In this document: positions 17,770-25,853 of the stretch, piece after piece
Position numbering within the stretch: the stretch's first letter is position 1
Layout of the letters: every line of letters starts with the position of its first letter
Assembly: GCA_963811225.1 (NCBI GenBank)
Contig: CAWEQO010000011.1
Span: forward strand, 225,051 to 289,050
Source of the DNA: CAWEQO01 sp963811225
GTDB taxonomy: Bacteria; Chloroflexota; Anaerolineae; Anaerolineales; Anaerolineaceae
Reading direction: 5' to 3'
DNA length: 64,000 nucleotides
Position numbers and translations under genes: made by a program
Notes under the pieces: generated by a model
What the model saw: only the letters and a program-made list of their open reading frames with translations
Told to the model about the DNA's origin: nothing
Databases searched by the model: none

Positions 17770-18104
17770 TTACCGGCATCTTCAAACCTTTTTCGAAAGC
17801 CAGTTTTCTCGAATAAGCGGAATTGAATGTATTGAATGGTATACCAAAATAGAAGCATCCCCACAAGACAGGAAAAGACAAAAATAGCGTTAAGCCAATC
17901 GACATGATTGCTCAAGTAAAGCCAGCAACTCGCCGTAAACGCGGCCGGGATGAATAAACGAATTGAGGCAGACACCCCTTTTTTCGCTCCTTCAAAATCG
18001 ATCAGACTTCTGAAATAAGCGCCGCCGGAAAATATAGCAAGCAGCATGAGAACAGCAGTTGCTCCGCCAAAAAAGTATGCAGCGATTTGTCGTAACAGGA
18101 TCAT
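17770..18104 (-). pseudogene. Membrane-protein gene truncated by the insertion sequence
   Basis: About 111 codons encode four hydrophobic segments (for example FFGGATAVLMLLAIF and LNAIFVFSCLVGMLLFW) and then FEDAGN, where the insertion sequence begins. The last residues of the current frame come from the inverted repeat of the insertion sequence. The original tail is at 14345-14408 and would give a protein of about 131 residues. It was probably co-transcribed with the small membrane protein and the lipoprotein. Function unknown. Confidence 0.75.
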
Positions 18105-18120
18105 GACGGCAGCCTTGCCG

Positions 18121-18933
18121 CTAGGGTTTGAAGTTTAGGTAATCGAACGGCTCGCCGGACTCAATGAATTGGACCGGCACGTCTGGCATTAAATCCTGCA
18201 GCCAGGGGACCAGGTGTTTCATGCCAACCTCCTCAGTGCGGTCGTGGCCGAGGATGATCAGGGATTTGCGCAGGCCGAGCTGGTGGGCGTCGCGGACGTA
18301 GGCGGCCAGGGTCCATTCCAGGATCTCGCCGCACACGATGGCGTCCAGGTTGGCGGTGCGCATCAGCTCCATGGGCATTTCATCCCGGCCGAGGCCCAGG
18401 CTGCCGCCACCCGCCAGGAAGGCCAACCGCTCGACAGGATCGTCCGCGCTGCCGACAATCTGCACGATTTTGACGTCGAGCCGCTCTTGCAGGAACGCGG
18501 ACAGCTCCGCCACAGTGGTTTTGGGGAGGTGATAGCAGTTCAGGCCGGTGGAGTCGGTGTAAGCTTCCCAGCCAAGTTCCTTCTCGATCCCGGCGAAGAT
18601 GAGGTCGGGCTGCGTCCTGTGCATGTGGTCGTGGAAGCGCCAGATGTTGATGCCGTTCTGGTCGATCAGCCGCTGCTTGCGCCGGTAGACCTCGTCCTCC
18701 TGCAGCCAGCCGGTTTTGTCGTGGTGGGTGAAGTAGGTCGGTTCGTGGGTGACGATCAGGTTGATCCCCTGGTCAATTGCCGCCCGGACCACGTCCACGG
18801 TGGCCATGAAGGTGGTAGCGATGCCGGTCACTTCGCAGTCCCAGTCACCCGCGATGAGCTGGTCGCAGGTCTTTGCCATCCGGGGGACGCTGCAGGCGCT
18901 GATGATCTGGTCGATGACTTCTTTGACTTTCAT
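18121..18933 (-). CDS. NIF3/DUF34 family metal-binding protein
   Basis: A 270-residue protein, with the start at the ATG preceded by GGAAA; the longer open frame upstream has no ribosome-binding site. It has the NIF3 metal-site motifs: HEPTYFTHHD with adjacent histidines, HDHMHR, and the C-terminal GHDRTEEVGM that supplies His and Glu. NIF3 proteins form toroidal hexamers and are annotated as GTP cyclohydrolase I type 2, but their true reaction is unsettled. It is monocistronic, with palindromic repeats upstream. Confidence 0.85.
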   Translation of the reverse strand: MKVKEVIDQIISACSVPRMAKTCDQLIAGDWDCEVTGIATTFMATVDVVRAAIDQGINLIVTHEPTYFTHHDKTGWLQEDEVYRRKQRLIDQNGINIWRFHDHMHRTQPDLIFAGIEKELGWEAYTDSTGLNCYHLPKTTVAELSAFLQERLDVKIVQIVGSADDPVERLAFLAGGGSLGLGRDEMPMELMRTANLDAIVCGEILEWTLAAYVRDAHQLGLRKSLIILGHDRTEEVGMKHLVPWLQDLMPDVPVQFIESGEPFDYLNFKP

Positions 18934-19019
18934 GGCGGTTTCCTTTTGAGTGGGATATTTAATATATAGACCGGATTGTGGAAACTTGCAAGCGGTTTGA
19001 AGTTTTCGCCTATATGGAA

Positions 19020-19118
19020 CAACAGACAGGGATGTCTGTTGCACTCGTGGACGCGTAGCAACAGACATCCCTGTCTGTTGTGTTCACTGAACAAACAACA
19101 GGCAGGGATGCCTGTTGC
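19020..19118. repeat. Three copies of a 23-bp palindromic repeat
   Basis: CAACAGACAGGGATGTCTGT-TGC occurs at 19020-19042, in inverted orientation at 19058-19080, and as a compensated variant (CAACAGGCAGGGATGCCTGT-TGC) at 19096-19118. Each copy is itself a stem with a GGGA loop, and copies 1 and 2 also pair with each other. The variant changes both sides of the stem together, so pairing is kept. Confidence 0.8.
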
Positions 19119-19124
19119 TACAAG

Positions 19125-20012
19125 TTATTTCAGACTGCCGAGCAGGATGCCGCCGAGGGTGGCGAAGACGCAGCCGACCAGGGTCAGAGCGGCGGCGCGG
19201 GTGCGGGGCCGGGGGTCTTTGAGGATGTAAACGCCGACCAGCCCGCTGACCACCACACCCAGCTGCGAGATGGTGTAGCCGCGCCCAGCCCCCAGCTCGC
19301 CGACCAGCAGCAGCATGCCGTAATTGCCGACGCCCCACAGCAGCCCGGTGGACGTGACTCGAAGGTATTCGCTCGAGTGGTTCAAGCGCAGCGGCTGGCG
19401 GGAAAAAGCTGCAAGGGCCAGGCTGCCGGCGAAGATGCCCAAGGCGAGCGGGAAGGCAGCCACCCACATGGAAGCCTCCGAGAGCTGAATGGGGATGTAA
19501 TAGCTGCCCCACAGCACGCCCGCGCCGACCGCACCGAACAGCCCTGTCCAGAACAGCGAGCCGGAGGCGGCCAGGCTGCCGGCGCCCTTGGCGAAGATGA
19601 TCAGCAGCACCCCGGCCAGGTTGATCAGCAGGGCCAGGGCAAGCAGTGCGATGGTGAAGCGCCCGAGGGCCAGGAATTCGCCGAAGATGACCACGCCCCA
19701 GAAAATGCTGACCACCACGTTGAGCGGAGCCCAGATGCCGTAGGCGCGCGCCATGCCGAGCCGGTTGGTGGCGGTGAAAGCCATGAACCCGCTGACCGAC
19801 CAGACCAGCCCGCCCACGAAAGGCAGCCAGAACACCTGCCAGGTGAAGTCCCCCAGGCCCTGGAAGGCGAACACCAGGGCGGCCAGGACTAGATTGGCGG
19901 CGGCCACGTAAAAGGTCTTGATCTGCTGGTTGCGGAAGACGATGTTCTGCGAAGGGGCCAGCCAGGTGCCCCAGGCCAGCACGGTGACGACGGCGTACAG
20001 CAGCCCGAGCAT
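19125..20012 (-). CDS. GRP-family sugar transporter (DMT superfamily, GlcU/RbsU-like)
   Basis: About 295 residues and ten hydrophobic segments. I start it at the ATG with GGAGG just upstream rather than at the earlier one. The N-terminus (GLLYAVVTVLAWGTWLAPSQ) and the repeated-half arrangement, with GSYYIPIQ in the second half, match glucose/ribose porter proteins of the drug/metabolite transporter superfamily. It probably imports a sugar by proton symport. No sugar-metabolism gene is next to it. It diverges from kbl, with two large palindromes between them. Confidence 0.75.
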   Translation of the reverse strand: MLGLLYAVVTVLAWGTWLAPSQNIVFRNQQIKTFYVAAANLVLAALVFAFQGLGDFTWQVFWLPFVGGLVWSVSGFMAFTATNRLGMARAYGIWAPLNVVVSIFWGVVIFGEFLALGRFTIALLALALLINLAGVLLIIFAKGAGSLAASGSLFWTGLFGAVGAGVLWGSYYIPIQLSEASMWVAAFPLALGIFAGSLALAAFSRQPLRLNHSSEYLRVTSTGLLWGVGNYGMLLLVGELGAGRGYTISQLGVVVSGLVGVYILKDPRPRTRAAALTLVGCVFATLGGILLGSLK

Positions 20013-20064
20013 GGTTGCCTCCAGAAAAGCATGGATTTTCCTATAGTATATCTCGGGTGAATGT

Positions 20065-20197
20065 CTCATGCCAAGGCGCTAAGCCCTGCTGGCGACTTTG
20101 CGCCTTGGCATGAGAGTAGAGATCCGAAGAACCGATCCGAGAGAGGTGTGCTGCAGTCGACCGCAGCACACCTCTCTCGGATCGGTTCTTCGGATCT
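20065..20197. repeat. Two adjacent large palindromes between divergent genes
   Basis: The first has 15-bp arms (20065-20079 with 20100-20114, CTCATGCCAAGGCGC). The second has perfect 35-bp arms (20120-20154 with 20163-20197) around an 8-nt loop and contains GATCGGTTCTT, also found in the palindrome at 1616-1697. They lie between divergent promoters, so termination is not an obvious role. Confidence 0.8.
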
Positions 20198-20272
20198 TGT
20201 GTGGTAGGTTGGAGGAGTATAATATTAAAAGTAAGATCAAAACCCAAATTCGAACCGGAGGAAGCCAAAAGC

Positions 20273-21457
20273 ATGAGCGATCGACTGAGCTGGATTCAGG
20301 AAGAGCTGGACAATCTGAAACAGGCCGGTTTATACAACCGCATTCGCACGTTGAGCTCGCCGCAGGGGCCGTGGCTGGTGGTGGACGGCAAGCGGGTACT
20401 CAATTTCTGCTCGAACAACTACCTCGGGCTGGCCGACAACCCGCGCATGAAGCAGGCGGCCAAAGACGCCATCGACCAGTATGGGGTGGGGCCGGGAGCG
20501 GTGCGCACCATCGCCGGGACAATGGATATCCACCTGGAGCTGGAGCGCCGGCTGGCGGAATTCAAGGGTGTGGAAGCGGCCATCACCTTCCAATCCGGCT
20601 TCAACGCCAACACCGCCACCATTCCGGCGCTGGTCGGCAAGGAAGACCTGATCTTCTCGGACGAGCTCAATCACGCCAGCATCATCGACGGCTCGCGGCT
20701 TTCGGGAGCGAAGATCGTGCGCTACGCGCACGGCAATCCGGCCGACCTGGAGCGGGTGATCCGGGAGAATGAGGGCGGCTACCGGCGCGCCATGGCGATC
20801 ACGGACGGCGTGTTCAGCATGGACGGCGACATCGCCCCGCTGGACAAGATCTACGAGGTGACCAGCGCGCATGGCGTGATGCTGATGGTGGACGACGCCC
20901 ACGGCGAAGGCGTGCTGGGGCGCGGCGGCCGCGGCATCGTGGACCACTTCCACCTGCACGGCAAGGTCGATGTGGAGATCGGCACAATGTCGAAGGCGTT
21001 CGGGGTGATGGGCGGTGTGGTGGCTGGGAAGGCCGTGATCATCGAGTGGCTGAGCCAGCGCGGGCGGCCGTTCCTGTTCTCGTCGGCGGTCACCCCGGCG
21101 GACGCAGCGGCCTGCATCGCGGCGGTCGACATTCTCGAGGAGTCGGAAGATCTGGTGCAGAAGCTGTGGAGCAACGCCGACTACTTCAAGACCGAGATGA
21201 AGAAGCTGGGCTTCGACACCGGTCACAGCGTCACGCCAATCACGCCGGTCATGCTGGGCGAAGCGCCGCTGGCGCAGCAGTTCAGCCGCGAGCTGTTCGA
21301 GGCGGGTGTGTTCGCCATGGCGCTCGGCTTCCCGACCGTGCCACGCGGCAAAGCGCGCATCCGGGTAATGATCTCAGCTTCTCACAGCCAGGATGACCTG
21401 GATCAGGGATTGGCAGCGTTTGCCGAGGTAGGCAAGAAACTGGGCGTGATTCGCTAG
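20273..21457 (+). CDS. kbl: Glycine C-acetyltransferase (2-amino-3-ketobutyrate CoA ligase)
   Basis: A 394-residue pyridoxal-phosphate enzyme of the alpha-oxoamine synthase family. The start is the ATG after GGAGGAAG. Visible motifs are NFCSNNYLGLADNP, HASIIDGSRLS, VDDAHGEGVLG with the PLP-binding Asp, and TMSKAFGVMGG with the Schiff-base Lys. Length and the MSKAFG form fit Kbl, which converts 2-amino-3-ketobutyrate plus CoA to glycine and acetyl-CoA in threonine breakdown. The close relative BioF (8-amino-7-oxononanoate synthase) is the main alternative; no threonine dehydrogenase or biotin gene is adjacent. Confidence 0.82.
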   Translation: MSDRLSWIQEELDNLKQAGLYNRIRTLSSPQGPWLVVDGKRVLNFCSNNYLGLADNPRMKQAAKDAIDQYGVGPGAVRTIAGTMDIHLELERRLAEFKGVEAAITFQSGFNANTATIPALVGKEDLIFSDELNHASIIDGSRLSGAKIVRYAHGNPADLERVIRENEGGYRRAMAITDGVFSMDGDIAPLDKIYEVTSAHGVMLMVDDAHGEGVLGRGGRGIVDHFHLHGKVDVEIGTMSKAFGVMGGVVAGKAVIIEWLSQRGRPFLFSSAVTPADAAACIAAVDILEESEDLVQKLWSNADYFKTEMKKLGFDTGHSVTPITPVMLGEAPLAQQFSRELFEAGVFAMALGFPTVPRGKARIRVMISASHSQDDLDQGLAAFAEVGKKLGVIR

Positions 21458-21465
21458 GTTATTTT

Positions 21466-21553
21466 CTCGCAAAGCAGGCTAAGCCGCGCAAAGGGCGCAA
21501 AGGTTCTTATTTACCTTTGCGCCCTTTGCGCGGCTTAGCCTGCTTTGCGCGAG
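21466..21553. terminator. 37-bp-stem palindrome between convergent genes
   Basis: Arms 21468-21504 and 21513-21549 pair perfectly around TCTTATTT. The stem is built from CGCAAAG/CTTTGCG words. It fills the space between kbl and the converging dehydrogenase gene and can act on either strand. Confidence 0.75.
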
Positions 21554-21562
21554 ACATTCCTC

Positions 21563-22696
21563 TCAGTGGTTATTGCCACTCCACCTGGATAACATCGCCC
21601 GGGAAATGGCGCGGTTGAAGAAATCGCCGTGGGGGCTGATCTTATCGATCGAGTCGGCCTCGTTGATGGTGCGCAAGAGCGGGCGGAGCTGCTTGCCGTA
21701 ATGGTCCATGCAGCGCTCGGGGTGGACGCCGGGCCAAGAGTAGCACGAGACGGCATGGCGGCGGTGGCGCTTGCAGACCTGTGCGGGCATCTCCGCGTAG
21801 GCCGGGTCGTTGGGGCTGAAGGTGTACTGGTCGAGGTTGCCCTGGGGAACGCCCTCAATGCCCTTGACCACCGGCGGATCGACGTCGAAATCGTAGGGAT
21901 CGACTGAGAGGTCGAGCAGCACGGCGTGCTCGGGCATCCAGGCGATCCAGTCGTTGGGAATGACCGGCCGGGAGGGATCGGGGCGCTGGGTGGCATCGAC
22001 CAGCATGTCAGTCTGGCTGAGCAGATCACGCATGTAAATTTCATTCCCGGTCAGATCGTAATCCAGGGCAGTCACCTGCACGCCCAGGACGCCCTTGCTG
22101 ATCATCCGCTTGCGATAAGAGGGGTCGCCGTATTGGACGGCGGCGCGGATGACGTGCGAGCCGACAGCGCCGGGGCCGAGCAGGGTCACCCGGATGGGCG
22201 GTCGTTTCTCGCTTTCGAAGCCGGGCGGCGGGTAGATCTTATGCAGCAGCTTCATGGCCACTTCAACGCCGTTCCAGGCCACCATATGCAGGGCCTCGAC
22301 CAACCGGCGGCCATTATCGTCGACGATTCCGTCGAGCGAGACGGCCTCAATGCCCAGGCTCTTGAGCAGCTCCACCCGGTCGGGGCGGGTGGGATAGTGC
22401 AGCATGGAGATCAAGGTGGAGCCGGGCTGCATTTGCTTGACCGCCTCGTCGCCGGGGTAGCGCAAAACGAGCACATACTTCTGCTGGTAGGTCTCTTCCC
22501 AACTGACGAAGTGGGCGTTCGGTGCGGCCCGCTGGTAATCCTTCTCTTTATATCCTATCCCTGCGCCATAGCCATGTTCGAGGTAAACGTGATACTTGTT
22601 GCTCTCGAGCCAATGGACGAACAAAGGTAAGAAAGCGCGCCGCTCGCCGGCTTCAGCGTGGATACGGGGCAGGCCAATACTGATTTTTCGGTACAC
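21563..22696 (-). CDS. Alanine dehydrogenase/PNT-like NAD(P)-binding protein
   Basis: A 377-residue protein starting at a GTG. The N-terminal half resembles AlaDH/PNT N-terminal domains (GLPRIHAEAGERRAFLP, then HGYGAGIGYKEKDY). The C-terminal half has a Rossmann nucleotide fold with LLGPGAVGSHVIRAA, and DMLVDATQRPD lies where the substrate loop of alanine dehydrogenase would be. Substrate is uncertain: alanine dehydrogenase, saccharopine dehydrogenase-like and ornithine-type oxidoreductases share this fold. It converges on kbl and appears monocistronic. Confidence 0.6.
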   Translation of the reverse strand: MYRKISIGLPRIHAEAGERRAFLPLFVHWLESNKYHVYLEHGYGAGIGYKEKDYQRAAPNAHFVSWEETYQQKYVLVLRYPGDEAVKQMQPGSTLISMLHYPTRPDRVELLKSLGIEAVSLDGIVDDNGRRLVEALHMVAWNGVEVAMKLLHKIYPPPGFESEKRPPIRVTLLGPGAVGSHVIRAAVQYGDPSYRKRMISKGVLGVQVTALDYDLTGNEIYMRDLLSQTDMLVDATQRPDPSRPVIPNDWIAWMPEHAVLLDLSVDPYDFDVDPPVVKGIEGVPQGNLDQYTFSPNDPAYAEMPAQVCKRHRRHAVSCYSWPGVHPERCMDHYGKQLRPLLRTINEADSIDKISPHGDFFNRAISRAMLSRWSGNNH

Positions 22697-22732
22697 GGTT
22701 GTTCCCTTCTCGAATTGATCTGTAAATCGGTC

Positions 22733-22960
22733 CCGGTTAATTCTCCTTTTTTAAATTGTATCAAAGGTTACTAATTGGCGCAAAGGAAGGTATTGGGTAA
22801 TTGGGGATTGGGGGCTGAAAAATGCCACCCGACGAAGGCCAGAAAGATTTTTGCAAGGATGTAAGGTTTAGTTTCTTTCGTTCCTTCGTTCCCCAACCCT
22901 ATACCCTGGGGAACTAAGGAACTAAGGAACTAAATTTAATTGGTTTTGAGCCATATGCAG
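22733..22960. other. Intergenic region with low-complexity inverted repeat
   Basis: ATTGGGTAATTGGGGATTGG at about 22793 resembles the repeat found at 34093. From about 22868 to 22935, GTTCCTTCGTTCCCCA faces TGGGGAACTAAGGAAC, an imperfect hairpin built from tandem GAACTAAG units. No gene is seen here. Confidence 0.5.
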
Positions 22961-23686
22961 CTATGCGGCCGCCGTCGTCAGGTCTGCCAGGAGGACCGGC
23001 TTAATGATTGCGGTCCACTGGGCGTAGCCGAGGGCGTTGGGATGCAGGCGGTCTATTCGGAACAGCTCGCGCCGGGGCTTGCCATCGGGGCCAAGAAATG
23101 CCGGGACGATGTCGATGAAGTGCAGACATGGATCGTTCTGCGTGTGGGCTTGGATGAGGCGGTTGACCTCACACACGACCGGCCAAAGCTTCCATCGCGA
23201 CGGTGCGGGAGTGATGGAGATGTAATAGATGGGCGTCTCAGGTAAGGTGGAATGGACCGCCCGAACGAATGCGAGATAACCCTGGTAGGCTTGCATGGCA
23301 GATTTGGGATTTGGAGGGGCGATATCATTGGTGCCGGCAAACAGCGCCACCGCCCGCGGCCGGTAGGGAAGGACAATGCGCCCCGCGTTGTGAACGACCT
23401 GATGGATGCGCGAGCCGCCAAAACCGCGATTGATGACCGGCAAGGGGGCCATATCCTGCCGCAGGGTTTCCCAGAAGGTGATGCTGGAGCTGCCGGTGAA
23501 GACGACCGCGCCGGGCGGAGGCGGACTAATCCGGTCTTGGGCTTCGAAGCGGGTGATGCTGCGCTCCCAGGCGTCCGGCGCATCCGAGGCGGACGCCCGG
23601 ATCATTTCCCAGATTTCAGCGCCGCGTTCGAAGAACTGGCGCACCGACTGCCAGGGGTTTCTCGGGCTTTCAGGTTTTGTTTTCAT
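22961..23686 (-). CDS. SGNH/GDSL-type esterase or lipase
   Basis: A 241-residue hydrolase with all four SGNH blocks in order: GSSSITFW with the nucleophile Ser, NRGFGGS with the block II Gly, AGTNDI with the block III Asn, and DRLHPNALGY with the catalytic Asp and His. No signal peptide is visible, so it is probably cytoplasmic. Families with this layout include acetylxylan esterases and lysophospholipases; the substrate cannot be chosen here. It is monocistronic. Confidence 0.85.
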   Translation of the reverse strand: MKTKPESPRNPWQSVRQFFERGAEIWEMIRASASDAPDAWERSITRFEAQDRISPPPPGAVVFTGSSSITFWETLRQDMAPLPVINRGFGGSRIHQVVHNAGRIVLPYRPRAVALFAGTNDIAPPNPKSAMQAYQGYLAFVRAVHSTLPETPIYYISITPAPSRWKLWPVVCEVNRLIQAHTQNDPCLHFIDIVPAFLGPDGKPRRELFRIDRLHPNALGYAQWTAIIKPVLLADLTTAAA

Positions 23687-23840
23687 ATGGACTGCTCCGG
23701 ATGATTACTGGGTGGAGTATGCTCGTGGAAGAAGCCCACAGCCAGGTCGGGCATTTGGGTAAGGCTGCAGCGGCTCCTGCGCGCCGCGTACCGGGAAAGG
23801 CTTGCGGCTGGGAACGGCCTGGAAGCAGTTCTCACCCCCC

Positions 23841-24056
23841 TTTTAGTATACAGACATTCGAGAGAAAAAACACCCCCAAGGGTTGGTTTAAAGAGCGATC
23901 GCCAGGCAAGGGGGGGCCATGCCTGGCGATCTTCAGGGAGGGAATACCACCGCCATTCCCTTGCGGGACGCCAACTCGGGGGGGACGAGCAGACGAATGA
24001 TCCGACGGTGGTGAGACACCCCTTCTACCAATAATTATGGTGTCTTATGGATAATA
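23841..24056. other. Gene-free region with several possible RNA stems
   Basis: Three complementary pairs lie close together: GATCGCCAGGCA with TGCCTGGCGATC at about 23897-23932, ACCACCG (about 23946) with CGGTGGT (about 24007), and AGACACC with GGTGTCT at about 24014-24054. A G/C-rich stretch with GGGGGGG lies inside. I do not recognise a known riboswitch or ncRNA, and no T-run follows. It could be a structured RNA or just palindromic spacer. Confidence 0.35.
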
Positions 24057-24104
24057 TACATCATATTTATCTTGATTACATTAAATAAGAATAAGAGTTC
24101 CGAG

Positions 24105-24160
24105 TGGTCTTCGGATAGATTTCGCCATCGACGCGTCGATGGCGAAATCTATCCGAAGAC
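24105..24160. repeat. Perfect 56-bp loopless palindrome
   Basis: Positions 24105-24132 are exactly complementary to 24133-24160, centred on CGCG. A T-rich stretch follows on the plus strand and overlaps the Lys-rich end of the adjacent minus-strand gene. Such an inverted repeat without a loop can extrude as a cruciform. It sits at the 3' end of the NYN nuclease gene. Confidence 0.85.
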
Positions 24161-24163
24161 CGT

Positions 24164-24637
24164 TTATTTTTTCTTCTTTTTAGGTTCGAACAGGCGCAGC
24201 CACTCATCCAGCTCCTTGTCGCTCATCGGGCGCTCGACCTTTTCGTCGACGGCGGAGCCGGGAGATGCGCCCATCAACCGGGCAAACTCCTCCGATGAAA
24301 TCACCTGGGCGCGGGCTGAGCGCGCCTCGGCCTGCACTTCATGGTCGGAGCTGACCACGGTCCAGTTGGCGGCGCTCTTCTTCATGCTGCGCAGGCGGTC
24401 GGCGATGGCGAGGTCGGCGGTGCGTCCCTCACGCACGAAATGGGCGATGACGCTGCCGTAGCGGCGGGTGCCGGAGTGACCCAGGGGAGCCTTGTCGAAG
24501 TAGACCTCGACCTTGCGGCGGTGGGCGCGGCAAAACTGCTGGAGGCGTTCAATCAGCTCCAGCTCATCCTCTACGTCGCTCAGACTCAGCCCGGGCAGCT
24601 TGGGGATCAAATTGTGACCATCGATCAAATAAGGCAT
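24164..24637 (-). CDS. YacP-like NYN-domain predicted RNA nuclease
   Basis: A 157-residue protein of the NYN/PIN-like (DUF901, YacP/Rae1) family. The N-terminus YLIDGHNLI carries the first catalytic Asp and the Asn. VYFDKAP and RTADLAIADRLR supply later acidic residues, and the VSSDHEV motif follows. I choose the second Met because the first has no ribosome-binding site. YacP-type proteins cleave mRNA, Rae1 on the ribosome. The C-terminus is a Lys run encoded by the T-rich flank of the neighbouring palindrome. Confidence 0.82.
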   Translation of the reverse strand: MPYLIDGHNLIPKLPGLSLSDVEDELELIERLQQFCRAHRRKVEVYFDKAPLGHSGTRRYGSVIAHFVREGRTADLAIADRLRSMKKSAANWTVVSSDHEVQAEARSARAQVISSEEFARLMGASPGSAVDEKVERPMSDKELDEWLRLFEPKKKKK

Positions 24638-24800
24638 CCTGAGTACCATTTTAACCGCAATCTATGCTATGATTCAAGCGGAAGGGCGCCTCAATCTACA
24701 ATTTTTGAGCGCGCCCAAGCGGAAGGACCGTGTTTGGGTTGTTGTCAGATCAACAACGGCTGTGACAACAATCGAAACCACGCCAAACAAGGAAGGCCCC

Positions 24801-25307
24801 ATGAGAACCTGGAAACGGCTCGTCCCATACCTGCTGCTCAATATCTTCATCTCCGCTGCCACCACCCTGGGCGTGCTGTACTGGTGGGACACGACCCAGC
24901 GGCCGGTTTCTCCTCAGGGCGGGTCGACGGCGGCGGCCGAACCGGCATCGGCGGTCCTGGCTCCGGTCGAGACGGCCACCCTGCCCTCCGTGGACGTGGT
25001 AGTGATCCAGGTCCAAAACGTATTCGGCGCGGGCGACCTGGCCACCGAATCGGTGCGGCTGCAGCGTGTCGGCGACGGGGAGCTGTGGCTGACCGGCTGG
25101 CAGCTGAAGGACAGCGACGGAAACCTGTACACCTTCCCGCAGCTGCTGTTGAACAAAGACGCCGGGGTGGAGGTGTACACCAAGGCCGGGCCGGACACGG
25201 TGATCGAACTGCACTGGGGCCTGGAGAAACCGGTGTGGTCGGCGGGGGAAGAGGTGCGCTTGCTCGATTCGGAAGGCAACCTGCGGGCGAAGTATGTAAT
25301 ACCGTAG
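24801..25307 (+). CDS. Membrane-anchored lamin-tail-domain protein
   Basis: A 168-residue protein, with ATG preceded by AAGGAAGG. An N-terminal membrane helix (LVPYLLLNIFISAATTLGVLYWW) anchors it, followed by a Pro/Ala-rich linker and one lamin-tail domain at about residues 70-165 (ELWLTGWQLKDSDGNLYTFP, then AGEEVRLLDSEGNL). Lamin-tail domains in bacteria occur in surface or secreted proteins and bind other proteins or DNA; the role here is unknown. It lies in the same direction as the DUF1992 gene 36 nt downstream. Confidence 0.75.
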   Translation: MRTWKRLVPYLLLNIFISAATTLGVLYWWDTTQRPVSPQGGSTAAAEPASAVLAPVETATLPSVDVVVIQVQNVFGAGDLATESVRLQRVGDGELWLTGWQLKDSDGNLYTFPQLLLNKDAGVEVYTKAGPDTVIELHWGLEKPVWSAGEEVRLLDSEGNLRAKYVIP

Positions 25308-25343
25308 CCGAGTCAGGATCAGGTAGGAATAGAGGTAGGCAGT

Positions 25344-25754
25344 ATGAGCGTCTTTGACCGGATTGTGGAAGAGAAGATCAAAGCTGCCATAGAGGCCGGG
25401 GAGTTCGATCACCTGGCGGGTAAGGGCAAGCCGTTGAAGCTGGAGGACAACCCGTACGAGTTGCAGGAATGGCGGATGGCGTTCCAACTGCTCCAGAACA
25501 ACGGCTACACGCTCGAATGGATCGAGCTGCGCAAGGAGATCGAGGCGCAGCGGGAAGCGAACCGCATACGCCTCCAGTCCGCCTGGGAGAGCGCGCATGA
25601 TGAGCGCGAGCGAGATGGAGCCAGGGCCGAATTTACCGCAGCAATTGCGGCCCTCAATCGCAAGATTTTCGAGTACAATGTGCGAGTGCCGTCCCCGGTG
25701 TTCGAGTACCGGGTGATCGACCTCCAGGCCGAATTTCAATCTGTGATCTCCTGA
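25344..25754 (+). CDS. DUF1992 / DnaJC28-type conserved domain protein
   Basis: A 136-residue protein made almost entirely of the DUF1992 domain: VEEKIKAAIEAGEFDHLAGK, GKPLKLEDNP and helical charged sequence follow. In eukaryotes this domain forms the C-terminal part of DNAJC28; bacterial single-domain forms have no known function. It is followed by a terminator and then dnaX. Confidence 0.85.
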   Translation: MSVFDRIVEEKIKAAIEAGEFDHLAGKGKPLKLEDNPYELQEWRMAFQLLQNNGYTLEWIELRKEIEAQREANRIRLQSAWESAHDERERDGARAEFTAAIAALNRKIFEYNVRVPSPVFEYRVIDLQAEFQSVIS

Positions 25755-25768
25755 ATGGTTCGAACCCA

Positions 25769-25806
25769 TGCTGTTTGCGGGCTGCCGGAAACAAACAGCA
25801 TTTTTT
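25769..25806 (+). terminator. Rho-independent terminator
   Basis: TGCTGTTTG (25769-25777) pairs with CAAACAGCA (25792-25800) and is followed at once by TTTTTT. It separates the DUF1992 gene from dnaX. Confidence 0.85.
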
Positions 25807-25853
25807 CGACGCAGGCAAGATAACAACCAGCAAATACGGAAGCGGAAACCCTC

